Made by a program: the position numbers and the translations under genes. Below, piece after piece: positions 36,008-48,343 of a DNA stretch of 64,000 nucleotides (positions are counted from its first letter, which is position 1; every line of letters begins with the position of its first letter). The stretch covers positions 3,190,538 to 3,254,537 of the forward strand of contig OX465118.1 in assembly GCA_949987565.1 (NCBI GenBank). Direction: 5' to 3'. Under the pieces are notes generated by a model that searched no databases, was not told where the DNA came from, and saw only the letters and a list, made by a program, of their open reading frames with translations. This stretch comes from Luidia sarsii (taxonomy: Eukaryota; Echinodermata; Asteroidea; Paxillosida; Luidiidae).

Positions 36008-39000
36008 TTGGCGGAAGCATGACCGTTAGTTCGGAATAGCGCCCCCAATACACAGACTATCAAAGAAACCGGAATACTTCGTTTTGATATAACAGCGTAC
36101 GTCAGTGAAAGAATACATTTCACTTTTGATCAGTCCTCTACACAAGTACATTTTCAAGGGATAATTTCCACTGAAATTGCGACACTCCCGGATTGAAAAC
36201 AAAATGATTCTACGTTACTTCACTTGATTTTTATAGTCGTTCTTGTTGGTGTTTTTGAGGGGTTGTTGCTTGTTTCTTTGGGCTTCGGTAGTCTGCCATA
36301 TTTGTATACAACTTTGTTTCAATGAGGAGTCTTTGGAGGGTAATTAACAGATACATTGTAGAATAAGTGAAGCTTAAGACAACCTGGGGGTTCCGTGATT
36401 GCAACTTGCAAATACAGAATGTTGAGTTTCCTGCTTGAGCGGCTTTTCTTTAATCGGGGCCTTTGGACTCTAAATAACTGATACATTGTAGAATAAGTGA
36501 AGCTTGGGACCACCCGAGTGTTCAGTGTTTGATTTCGGGTGTAATTTGGTACATATTGGGGCTTGAAATATGGCACTATTTGAATTTGCTGTGGAAGAAT
36601 AGGGATGCTTCCCAAAATCCTCGTCGATGAAAATCGGCTTGGAGAGCAACACACGAGTTACTGCACTTTGCTCACAATCGTCTCGAACGACACCTTCCAG
36701 AGAAATATCGCCCAACCCGTCACTTTAGCCGTTGTTTTGAAATTAATCCGCCCAATGATAGTTTAAAAAAATACAATACCTCTGACCCTCTATCGCCAAC
36801 TTCCATCTCTCTCTTTTCAGCATCAATACGTCACCAACAATATTTGATCTGATTATTAAATCAAATTTACACAATTCACTGCCCGACCGATAATTATCCA
36901 TCAATAACGCGAACTACTTTGCGTGTGTGTGTGACGGATGGCACCCAAGCAAGTTGGCGGAAGCATAACGGTTAGTTCGGAATAGCGCCCCCAATACACA
37001 GCCTATCAAAGAAACCAGAATACTACGTTTTGATATAACAGCGTACGTCAGTGAAAGAATACATTTCACTTTTGATCAGTCCTCTACACAAGTACATTTT
37101 CAAGAGATAATTTCCACTGAAATTGCGACACTCCCGGATTGAAAAGAAAATGATTCTACGTTAATTCACTTGATTTTTATAGTCGTTCTTGTTGGTGTTT
37201 TTGAGGGGTTGTTGCTTGTTTCTTTGGGCTTCGGTAGTCTGCCATATTTGTATACAACTTTGTTTCAATGAGGGGTCTTTGGAGGGTAATTAACCGATAC
37301 ATTGTAGAATAAGTGAAGCTTAAGACAACCTGGGGGTTCCGTGATTGCAACTTGCAAATACAGAATGTTGAGTTTCCTGCTTGAGCGGCTTTTCTTTAAT
37401 CGGGGCCTTTGGACTCTAAATAACTGATACATTGTAGAATAAGTGAAGCTTGGGACCACCCGAGTGTTCAGTGTTTGATTTCGGGTGTAATTTGGTACAT
37501 ATTGGGGCTTGAAATATGGCGCTATTTGAATTTGCTGTGGAAGAATAGGGATGCTTCCCAAAATCCTCGTCGATGAAAATCGGCTTGGAGACAGCACACG
37601 AGTTACTGCACTTTGCTCACAATCGTCTCGAACGACACCTTCCAGAGAAATATCGCCCAACCCGTCACTTTAGCCGTTGTTTTGAAATTAATCCGCCCAA
37701 TGATAGTTTAAAAAAATACAATACCTCTGAGCTCTGACCCTCTATCGCCAACTTCCATCGCTCTCTTTTCAGCATCAATACGTCACCAACAATATTTGAT
37801 CTGATTATCAAATCAAATTTACAAAATTCACTGTGCGACCCATAATTATCAATAAATACCGCGAACTACTTTGCGTGTGTGTGTGACGGATGGCACCCAA
37901 GCAAGTTGGCGGAAGCATGACCGTTAGTTCGGAATAGCGCCCCCAATACACAGACAATCAAAGAAACCACAATACTTCGTTTTGATATAACAGCGTACGT
38001 CAGTGAAAGAATACATTTCACTTTTGAGCAGTCCTCTACACAAGTACATTTTCAAGCGATAATTTCCACTGAAATTGCGACACTCCCGGATTGAAAACAA
38101 AATGATTCTACATTAATTCACTTGATTTTTATAGTCGTTCTTGTTGGTGTTTTTGAGGGGTTGTTGCTTGTTTCTTTGGGCTTCGGTAGTCTGCCATATT
38201 TTTATACAACTTTGTTTCAATGAGGGGTCTTTGGAGGGTAATTAACCGATACATTGTAGAATAAGTGAAGCTTAAGACAACCTGGGGGTTCCGTGATGGC
38301 AACTTGCAAATACAGAATGTTGAGTTTCCTGCTTGAACGGCTTTTCTTTAATCGGGGCCTTTGGACTCTAAATAACTGATACATTGTAGAATAAGTGAAG
38401 CTTGGGACCACCCGAGTGTTCAGTGTTTGATTTCGGGTGTAATTTGGTACATATTGGGGCTTGAAATATGGCGCTATTTGAATTTGCTGTGGAAGAATAG
38501 GGATGCTTCCCAAAATCCTCGTCGATGAAAATCGGCTTGGAGACAGCACACGAGTTACTGCACTTTGCTCACAATCGTCTCGAACGACACCTTCCAGAGA
38601 AATATCGCCCAACCCGTCACTTTAGCCGTTGTTTTGAAATTAATCCGCCCAATGATAGTTTAAAAAAATACAATACCTCTGAGCTCTGACCCTCTATCGC
38701 CAACTTCCATCGCTCTCTTTTCAGCATCAATAGTCACCAACAATATTTGATCTGATTATCAAATCAAATTTACACAATTCACTGTGCGACCGATAATTAT
38801 CCATAAATAACGCGAACTACTTTGCGTGTGTGTGTGACGGATGGCACCCAAGCAAGTTTGCGAAAGCATGACCGTTAGTTCGGAATAGCGCCCCCAATAC
38901 ACAGACTATCAAAGAAACCAGAATACTTCGTTTTGATATAACAGCGTACGTCAGTGAAAGAATACATTTCACTTTTGATCAGTCCTCTACACAAGTACAT

Positions 39001-39809
39001 TTTCAAGGGATAATTTCCACTGAAATTGCGACACTCACGGATTGAAAACAAAATGATTCTACGTTAATTCACTTGATTTTTATAGTCGTTCTTGTTGGTG
39101 TTTTTGAGGGGTTGTTGCTTGTTTCTTTGGGCTTCGGTAGTCTGCCATATTTGTATACAACTTTGTTTCAATGAGGGGTCTTTGGAGGGTAATTAACCGA
39201 TACATTGTAGAATAAGTGAAGCTTAAGACAACCTGGGGGTTCCGTGATGGCAACTTGCAAATACAGAATGTTGAGTTTCCTGCTTGAACGGCTTTTCTTT
39301 AATCGGGGCCTTTGGACTCTAAATAACTGATACATTGTAGAATAAGTGAAGCTTGGGACCACCCGAGTGTTCAGTGTTTGATTTCGGGTGTAATTTGGTA
39401 CATATTGGGGCTTGAAATATGGCGCTATTTGACTTTGCTGTGGAAGAATAGGGATGCTTCCCAAAATCCTCGTCGATGAAAATCGGCTTGGAGAGCAACA
39501 AACGAGTTACTGCGCTTTGCTCACAATCGTCTCGAACGACACCTTCCAGAGAAATATCGCCCAACCCGTCACTTTAGCCGTTGTTTTGAAATTAATCCGC
39601 CCAATGATAGTTTAAAAAAATACAATACCTCTGAGCTCTGACCCTCTATCGCCAACTTCCATCGCTCTCTTTTCAGCATCAATACGTCACCAACAATATT
39701 TGATCTGATTATCAAATCAAATTTACACAATTCACTGTGCGACCGATAATTATCCATAAATAACGCGAACTACTTTGCGTTTGTGTTTGACGGATGGCAC
39801 CCAAGCAAA
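36008..39809. repeat. Copies 39-42: source-like block of V, I and M-L subtypes
   Basis: Starts are 36008, 36954, 37906 and 38857. Copy 39 is the V type (ACCGGAATAC, GTTACTTCAC, GAGGAGTC, GGCACTATTT). Copy 40 is I-like with GAGACAGC. Copy 41 (M: TTTGAGCAG, CAAGCGATAA, CTACATTAA, AATAGTCACC) and the start of copy 42 (TTTGCGAAAGC, CTCACGGATTG) reappear as copies 59-60, 17067 bp to the right. Copy 42 is CAAACG class and has the 7-bp insertion. Confidence 0.87.
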
Positions 39810-41707
39810 ATGGCGGAAGCATGACCGTTAGTTCGGAATAGCGCCCCCAATACACAGACTATCAAAGAAACCAGAATACTTCGTTTTGATATAACAGCGT
39901 ACGTCAGTGAAAGAATACATTTCACTTTTGATCAGTCCTCTACACAAGTACATTTTCAAGGGATAATTTCCACTGAAATTGCGACACTCCCGGATTGAAA
40001 ACAAAATGATTCTACGTTAATTCATTTGATTTTTATAGTCGTTCTTGTTGGTGTTTTTTAGGGGTTGTTGCTTGTTTCTTTGGGCTTCGGTAGTCTGCCA
40101 TATTTGTATACAACTTTGTTTCAATGAGGGGTCTTTGGAGGGTAATTAACCGATACATTGTAGAATAAGTGAAGCTTAAGACGACCTGGGGGTTCCGTGA
40201 TTGCAACTTGCAAATACAGAATGTTGAGTTTCCTGCTTGAGCGGCTTTTCTTTAATCGGGGCCTTTGGACTCTAAATAACTGATACATTGTAGAATAAGT
40301 GAAGCTTGGGACCACCCGAGTGTTCAGTGTTTGATTTCGGGTGTAATTTGGTACATATTGGGGCTTGAAATATGGCACTATTTGAATTTGCTGTGGAAGA
40401 ATAGGGATGCTTCCCAAAATCCTCGTCGATGAAAATCGGCTTGGAGAGCAACACACGAGTTACTGCACTTTGCTCACAATCGTCTCGAACGACACCTTCC
40501 AGAGAAATATCGCCCAACCCGTCACTTTAGCCGTTGTTTTGAAATTAATCCGCCCAATGATAGTTTAAAAAAATACAATACCTCTGACCCTCTATCGCCA
40601 ACTTCCATCTCTCTCTTTTCAGCATCAATACGTCACCAACAATATTTGATCTGATTATTAAATCAAATTTACACAATTCACTGTCCGACCGATAATTATC
40701 CATCAATAACGCGAACTACTTTGCGTGTGTGTGTGACGGATGGCACCCAAGCAAGTTGGCGGAAGCATGACCGTTAGTTCGGAATAGCGCCCCCAATACA
40801 CAGCCTATCAAAGAAACCAGAATACTACGTTTTGATATAACAGCGTACGTCAGTGAAAGAATACATTTCACTTTTGAGCAGTCCTCTACACAAGTACATT
40901 TTCAAGAGATAATTTCCACTGAAATTGCGACACTCCCGGATTGAAAAGAAAATGATTCTACGTTAATTCACTTGATTTTTATAGTCGTTCTTGTTGGTGT
41001 TTTTGAGGGGTTGTTGCTTGTTTCTTTGGGCTTCGGTAGTCTGCCATACTTGTATACAACTTTGTTTCAATGAGGGGTCTTTGGAGGGTAATTAACCGAT
41101 ACATTGTAGAATAAGTGAAGCTTAAGACAACCTGGGGGTTCCGTGATTGCAACTTGCAAATACAGAATGTTGAGTTTCCTGCTTGAGCGGCTTTTCTTTA
41201 ATCGGGGCCTTTGGACTCTAAATAACTGATACATTGTAGAATAAGTGAAGCTTGGGACCACCCGAGTGTTCAGTGTTTGATTTCGGGTGTAATTTGGTAC
41301 ATATTGGGGCTTGAAATATGGCGCTATTTGAATTTGCTGTGGAAGAATAGGGATGCTTCCCAAAATCCTCGTCGATGAAAATCGGCTTGGAGACAGCACA
41401 CGAGTTACTGCACTTTGCTCACAATCGTCTCGAACGACACCTTCCAGAGAAATATCGCCCAACCCGTCACTTTAGCCGTTGTTTTGAAATTAATCCGCCC
41501 AATGATAGTTTAAAAAAATACAATACCTCTGAGCTCTGACCCTCTATCGCCAACTTCCATCGCTCTCTTTTCAGCATCAATACGTCACCAACAATATTTG
41601 ATCTGATTATCAAATCAAATTTACACAATTCACTGTGCGACCGATAATTATCCATAAATAACGCGAACTACTTTGCGTGTGTGTGTGACGGATGGCACCC
41701 AAGCAAA
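39810..41707. repeat. Copies 43-44
   Basis: Starts are 39810 and 40756. Copy 43 is V-like (GGCACTATTT) with private ACGACCTGG and TTTTTTAGGGG. Copy 44 is I-like (GAAAAGAAAATG, GAGACAGC, insertion) but has GACCGTT instead of AACGGTT, TTTGAGCAG and private CATACTTGTATAC. Confidence 0.86.
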
Positions 41708-44552
41708 ATGGCGGAAGCATGACCGTTAGTTCGGAATAGCGCCCCCAATACACAGACTATCAAAGAAACCAGAATACTTCGTTTTGATATAACAGCGTAC
41801 GTCACTGAAAGAATACATTTCACTTTTGATCAGTCCTCTACACAAGTACATTTTCAAGGGATAATTTCCACTGAAATTGCGACACTCCCGGATTGAAAAC
41901 AAAATGATTCTACGTTAATTCACTTGATTTTTATAGTCGTTCTTGTTGGTGTTTTTGAGGGGTTGTTGCTTGTTTCTTTGGGCTTCGGTAGTCTGCCATA
42001 TTTGTATACAACTTTGTTTCAATGAGGGGTCTTTGGAGGGTAATTAACCGATACATTGTAGAATAAGTGAAGCTTAAGACAACCTGGGGGTTCCGTGATG
42101 GCAACTTGCAAATACAGAATGTTGAGTTTCCTGCTTGAACGGCTTTTCTTTAATCGGGGCCTTTGGACTCTAAATAACTGATACATTGTAGAATAAGTGA
42201 AGCTTGGGACCACCCGAGTGTTCAGTGTTTGATTTCGGGTGTAATTTGGTACATATTGGGGCTTGGAATATGGCGCTATTTGAATTTGCTGTGGAAGAAT
42301 AGGGATGCTTCCCAAAATCCTCGTCGATGAAAATCGGCTTGGAGAGCAACACACGAGTTACTGCACTTTGCTCACAATCGTCTCGAACGACACCTTCCAG
42401 AGAAATATCGCCCAACCCGTCACTTTAGCCGTTGATTTGAAATTAATCCGCCCAATGAAAGTTTAAAAAAATACAATACCTCTGACCCTCTATCGCCAAC
42501 TTCCATCTCTTTCTTTTCAGCATCAATACGTCACCAACAATATTTGATCTGATTATCAAATCAAATTTACACAATTCACTGTGCGACCGATAATTATCCA
42601 TAAATAACGCGAACTACTTTGCGTGTGTGTGTGACGGATGGCACCCAAGCAAGTTGGCGGAAGCATGACCGTTAGTTCGGAATAGCGCCCCCAATACACA
42701 GACTATCAAAGAAACCGGAATACTTCGTTTTGATATAACAGCGTACGTCAGTGAAAGAATACATTTCACTTTTGATCAGTCCTCTACACAAGTACATTTT
42801 CAAGGGATAATTTCCACTGAAATTGCGACACTCCCGGATTGAAAACAAAATGATTCTACGTTACTTCACTTGATTTTTATAGTCGTTCTTGTTGGTGTTT
42901 TTGAGGGGTTGTTGCTTGTTTCTTTGGGCTTCGGTAGTCTGCCATATTTGTATACAACTTTGTTTCAATGAGGAGTCTTTGGAGGGTAATTAACAGATAC
43001 ATTGTAGAATAAGTGAAGCTTAAGACAACCTGGGGGTTCCGTGATTGCAACTTGCAAATACAGAATGTTGAGTTTCCTGCTTGAGCGGCTTTTCTTTAAT
43101 CGGGGCCTTTGGACTCTAAATAACTGATACATTGTAGAATAAGTGAAGCTTGGGACCACCCGAGTGTTCAGTGTTTGATTTCGGGTGTAATTTGGTACAT
43201 ATTGGGGCTTGAAATATGGCACTATTTGAATTTGCTGTGGAAGAATAGGGATGCTTCCCAAAATCCTCGTCGATGAAAATCGGCTTGGAGAGCAACACAC
43301 GAGTTACTGCACTTTGCTCACAATCGTCTCGAACGACACCTTCCAGAGAAATATCGCCCAACCCGTCACTTTAGCCGTTGTTTTGAAATTAATCCGCCCA
43401 ATGATAGTTTAAAAAAATACAATACCTCTGACCCTCTATCGCCAACTTCCATCTCTCTCTTTTCAGCATCAATACGTCACCAACAATATTTGATCTGATT
43501 ATCAAATCAAATTTACACAATTCACTGTCCGACCGATAATTATCCATCAATAACGCGAACTACTTTGCGTGTGTGTGTGACGGATGGCACCCAAGCAAGT
43601 TGGCGGAAGCATAACGGTTAGTTCGGAATAGCGCCCCCAATACACAGCCTATCAAAGAAACCAGAATACTACGTTTTGATATAACAGCGTACGTCAGTGA
43701 AAGAATACATTTCACTTTTGATCAGTCCTCTACACAAGTACATTTTCAAGAGATAATTTCCACTGAAATTGCGACACTCCCGGATTGAAAAGAAAATGAT
43801 TCTACGTTAATTCACTTGATTTTTATAGTCGTTCTTGTTGGTGTTTTTGAGGGGTTGTTGCTTGTTTCTTTGGGCTTCGGTAGTCTGCCATATTTGTATA
43901 CAACTTTGTTTCAATGAGGGGTCTTTGGAGGGTAATTAACCGATACATTGTAGAATAAGTGAAGCTTAAGACAACCTGGGGGTTCCGTGATTGCAACTTG
44001 CAAATACAGAATGTTGAGTTTCCTGCTTGAGCGGCTTTTCTTTAATCGGGGCCTTTGGACTCTAAATAACTGATACATTGTAGAATAAGTGAAGCTTGGG
44101 ACCACCCGAGTGTTCAGTGTTTGATTTCGGGTGTAATTTGGTACATATTGGGGCTTGAAATATGGCGCTATTTGAATTTGCTGTGGAAGAATAGGGATGC
44201 TTCCCAAAATCCTCGTCGATGAAAATCGGCTTGGAGAGCAGCACACGAGTTACTGCACTTTGCTCACAATCGTCTCGAACGACACCTTCCAGAGAAATAT
44301 CGCCCAACCCGTCACTTTAGCCGTTGTTTTGAAATTAATCCGCCCAATGATAGTTTAAAAAAATACAATACCTCTGAGCTCTGACCCTCTATCGCCAACT
44401 TCCATCGCTCTCTTTTCAGCATCAATACGTCACCAACAATATTTGATCTGATTATCAAATCAAATTTACACAATTCACTGTGCGACCGATAATTATCCAT
44501 AAATAACGCGAACTACTTTGCGTGTGTGTGTGACGGATGGCACCCAAGCAAA
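41708..44552. repeat. Copies 45-47: S-V-I trimer
   Basis: Starts are 41708, 42654 and 43600, total 2845 bp. S (45) has GGCTTGGAAT, GTTGATTTGAAATT, AATGAAAG and CTCTTTC. V (46) has ACCGGAATAC, GTTACTTCAC, GAGGAGTC, AACAGATAC and GGCACTATTT. I (47) has GCATAACGG, GAAAAGAAAATG, the private GAGAGCAGCACAC and the 7-bp insertion. Confidence 0.88.
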
Positions 44553-47500
44553 ATGGCGGAAGCATGACCGTTAGTTCGGAATAGCGCCCCCAATACACAG
44601 ACTATCAAAGAAACCAGAATACTTCGTTTTGATATAACAGCGTACGTCAGTGAAAGAATACATTTCACTTTTGATCAGTCCTCTACACAAGTACATTTTC
44701 AAGGGATAATTTCCACTGAAATTGCGACACTCCCGGATTGAAAACAAAATGATTCTACGTTAATTCACTTGATTTTTATAGTCGTTCTTGTTGGTGTTTT
44801 TGAGGGGTTGTTGCTTGTTTCTTTGGGCTTCGGTAGTCTGCCATATTTGTATACAACTTTGTTTCAATGAGGGGTCTTTGGAGGGTAATTAACCGATACA
44901 TTGTAGAATAAGTGAAGCTTAAGACAACCTGGGGGTTCCGTGATGGCAACTTGCAAATACAGAATGTTGAGTTTCCTGCTTGAACGGCTTTTCTTTAATC
45001 GGGGCCTTTGGACTCTAAATAACTGATACATTGTAGAATAAGTGAAGCTTGGGACCACCCGAGTGTTCAGTGTTTGATTTCGGGTGTAATTTGGTACATA
45101 TTGGGGCTTGGAATATGGCGCTATTTGAATTTGCTGTGGAAGAATAGGGATGCTTCCCAAAATCCTCGTCGATGAAAATCGGCTTGGAGAGCAACACACG
45201 AGTTACTGCACTTTGCTCACAATCGTCTCGAACGACACCTTCCAGAGAAATATCGCCCAACCCGTCACTTTAGCCGTTGATTTGAAATTAATCCGCCCAA
45301 TGAAAGTTTAAAAAAATACAATACCTCTGACCCTCTATCGCCAACTTCCATCTCTTTCTTTTCAGCATCAATACGTCACCAACAATATTTGATCTGATTA
45401 TCAAATCAAATTTACACAATTCACTGTGCGACCGATAATTATCCATAAATAACGCGAACTACTTTGCGTGTGTGTGTGACGGATGGCACCCAAGCAAGTT
45501 GGCGGAAGCATGACCGTTAGTTCGGAATAGCGCCCCCAATACACAGACTATCAAAGAAACCGGAATACTTCGTTTTGATATAACAGCGTACGTCAGTGAA
45601 AGAATACATTTCACTTTTGATCAGTCCTCTACACAAGTACATTTTCAAGGGATAATTTCCACTGAAATTGCGACACTCCCGGATTGAAAACAAAATGATT
45701 CTATGTTAATTCACTTGATTTTTATAGTCGTTCTTGTTGGTGTTTTTGAGGGGTTGTTGCTTGTTTCTTTGGGCTTCGGTAGTCTGCCATATTTGTATAC
45801 AACTTTGTTTCAATAAGAGGTCTTTGGATGGTAATTAACCGATACATTGTAGAATAAGTGAAGCTTAAGACAACCTGGGGGTTCCGTGATGGCAACTTGC
45901 AAATACAGAATGTTGAGTTTCCTGCTTGAACGGCTTTTCTTTAATCGGGGCCTTTGGACTCTAAATAACTGATACATTGTAGAATAAGTGAAGCTTGGGA
46001 CCACCCGAGTGTTCAGTGTTTGATTTCGGGTGTAATTTGGTACATATTGGGGCTTGAAATATGGCGCTATTTGAATTTGCTGTGGAAGAATAGGGATGCT
46101 TCCCAAAATCCTCGTCTATGAAAATCGGCTTGGAGAGCAACACACGAGTTACTGCACTTTGCTCACAATCGTCTCGAACGACACCTTCCAGAGAAATATC
46201 GCCCAACCCGTCACTTTAGCCGTTGTTTTGAATTTAATCCGCCCAATGATAGTTTTAAAAAATACAATACCTCTGACCCTCTATCGCCAACTTCCATCTC
46301 TCTCTTTTCAGCATCAATACGTCACCAACAATATTTGATCTGATTATCAAATCAAATTTACACAATTCACTGTGCGACCGATAATTATCCATAAATAACG
46401 CGAACTACTTTGCGTGTGTGTGTGACGGATGGCACCCAAGCAAGTTGGCGGAAGCATGACCGTTAGTTCGGAATAGCGCCCCCAATACACAGACTATCAA
46501 AGAAACCGGAATACTTCGTTTTGATATAACAGCGTACGTCAGTGAAAGAATACATTTCACTTTTGATCAGTCCTCTACACAAGTACATTTTCAAGGGATA
46601 ATTTCCACTGAAATTGCGACACTCCCGGATTGAAAACAAAATGATTCTACGTTACTTCACTTGATTTTTATAGTCGTTCTTGTTGGTGTTTTTGAGGGGT
46701 TGTTGCTTGTTTCTTTGGGCTTCGGTAGTCTGCCATATTTGTATACAACTTTGTTTCAATGAGGAGTCTTTGGAGGGTAATTAACAGATACATTGTAGAA
46801 TAAGTGAAGCTTAAGACAACCTGGGGGTTCCGTGATTGCAACTTGCAAATACAGAATGTTGAGTTTCCTGCTTGAGCGGCTTTTCTTTAATCGGGGCCTT
46901 TGGACTCTAAATAACTGATACATTGTAGAATAAGTGAAGCTTGGGACCACCCGAGTGTTCAGTGTTTGATTTCGGGTGTAATTTGGTACATATTGGGGCT
47001 TGAAATATGGCACTATTTGAATTTGCTGTGGAAGAATAGGGATGCTTCCCAAAATCCTCGTCGATGAAAATCGGCTTGGAGAGCAACACACGAGTTACTG
47101 CACTTTGCTCACAATCGTCTCGAACGACACCTTCCAGAGAAATATCGCCCAACCCGTCACTTTAGCCGTTGTTTTGAAATTAATCCGCCCAATGATAGTT
47201 TAAAAAAATACAATACCTCTGACCCTCTATCGCCAACTTCCATCTCTCTCTTTTCAGCATCAATACGTCACCAACAATATTTGATCTGATTATCAAATCA
47301 AATTTACACAATTCACTGTCCGACCGATAATTATCCATCAATAACGCGAACTACTTTGCGTGTGTGTGTGACGGATGGCACCCAAGCAAGTTGGCGGAAG
47401 CATAACGGTTAGTTCGGAATAGCGCCCCCAATACACAGCCTATCAAAGAAACCAGAATACTACGTTTTGATATAACAGCGTACGTCAGTGAAAGAATACA

Positions 47501-48343
47501 TTTCACTTTTGATCAGTCCTCTACACAAGTACATTTTCAAGAGATAATTTCCACTGAAATTGCGACACTCCCGGATTGAAAAGAAAATGATTCTACGTTA
47601 ATTCACTTGATTTTTATAGTCGTTCTTGTTGGTGTTTTTGAGGGGTTGTTGCTTGTTTCTTTGGGCTTCGGTAGTCTGCCATATTTGTATACAACTTTGT
47701 TTCAATGAGGGGTCTTTGGAGGGTAATTAACCGATACATTGTAGAATAAGTGAAGCTTAAGACAACCTGGGGGTTCCGTGATTGCAACTTGCAAATACAG
47801 AATGTTGAGTTTCCTGCTTGAGCGGCTTTTCTTTAATCGGGGCCTTTGGACTCTAAATAACTGATACATTGTAGAATAAGTGAAGCTTGGGACCACCCGA
47901 GTGTTCAGTGTTTGATTTCGGGTGTAATTTGGTACATATTGGGGCTTGAAATATGGCGCTATTTGAATTTGCTGTGGAAGAATAGGGATGCTTCCCAAAA
48001 TCCTCGTCGATGAAAATCGGCTTGGAGAGCAGCACACGAGTTACTGCACTTTGCTCACAATCGTCTCGAACGACACCTTCCAGAGAAATATCGCCCAACC
48101 CGTCACTTTAGCCGTTGTTTTGAAATTAATCCGCCCAATGATAGTTTAAAAAAATACAATACCTCTGAGCTCTGACCCTCTATCGCCAACTTCCATCGCT
48201 CTCTTTTCAGCATCAATACGTCACCAACAATATTTGATCTGATTATCAAATCAAATTTACACAATTCACTGTGCGACCGATAATTATCCATAAATAACGC
48301 GAACTACTTTGCGTGTGTGTGTGACGGATGGCACCCAAGCAAA
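44553..48343. repeat. Copies 48-51: S-Y-V-I tetramer
   Basis: Starts are 44553, 45499, 46445 and 47391, total 3791 bp. This is the S-V-I unit with an extra Y monomer (49): CTATGTTAATTC, AATAAGAGGTCTTTGGATGG, CGTCTATGAA, GTTTTGAATTT and AGTTTTAAAAAAT. The V and I members match 46 and 47 at every diagnostic site, including GAGAGCAGCACAC. Confidence 0.88.

Noticed and set aside
46096..46338. 80-codon plus-strand frame in Y and K copies
   Set aside because: It arises from a single A-to-T change (AGTTTAAAA to AGTTTTAAAA) that removes a stop. Absent from other copies and without recognisable domains.
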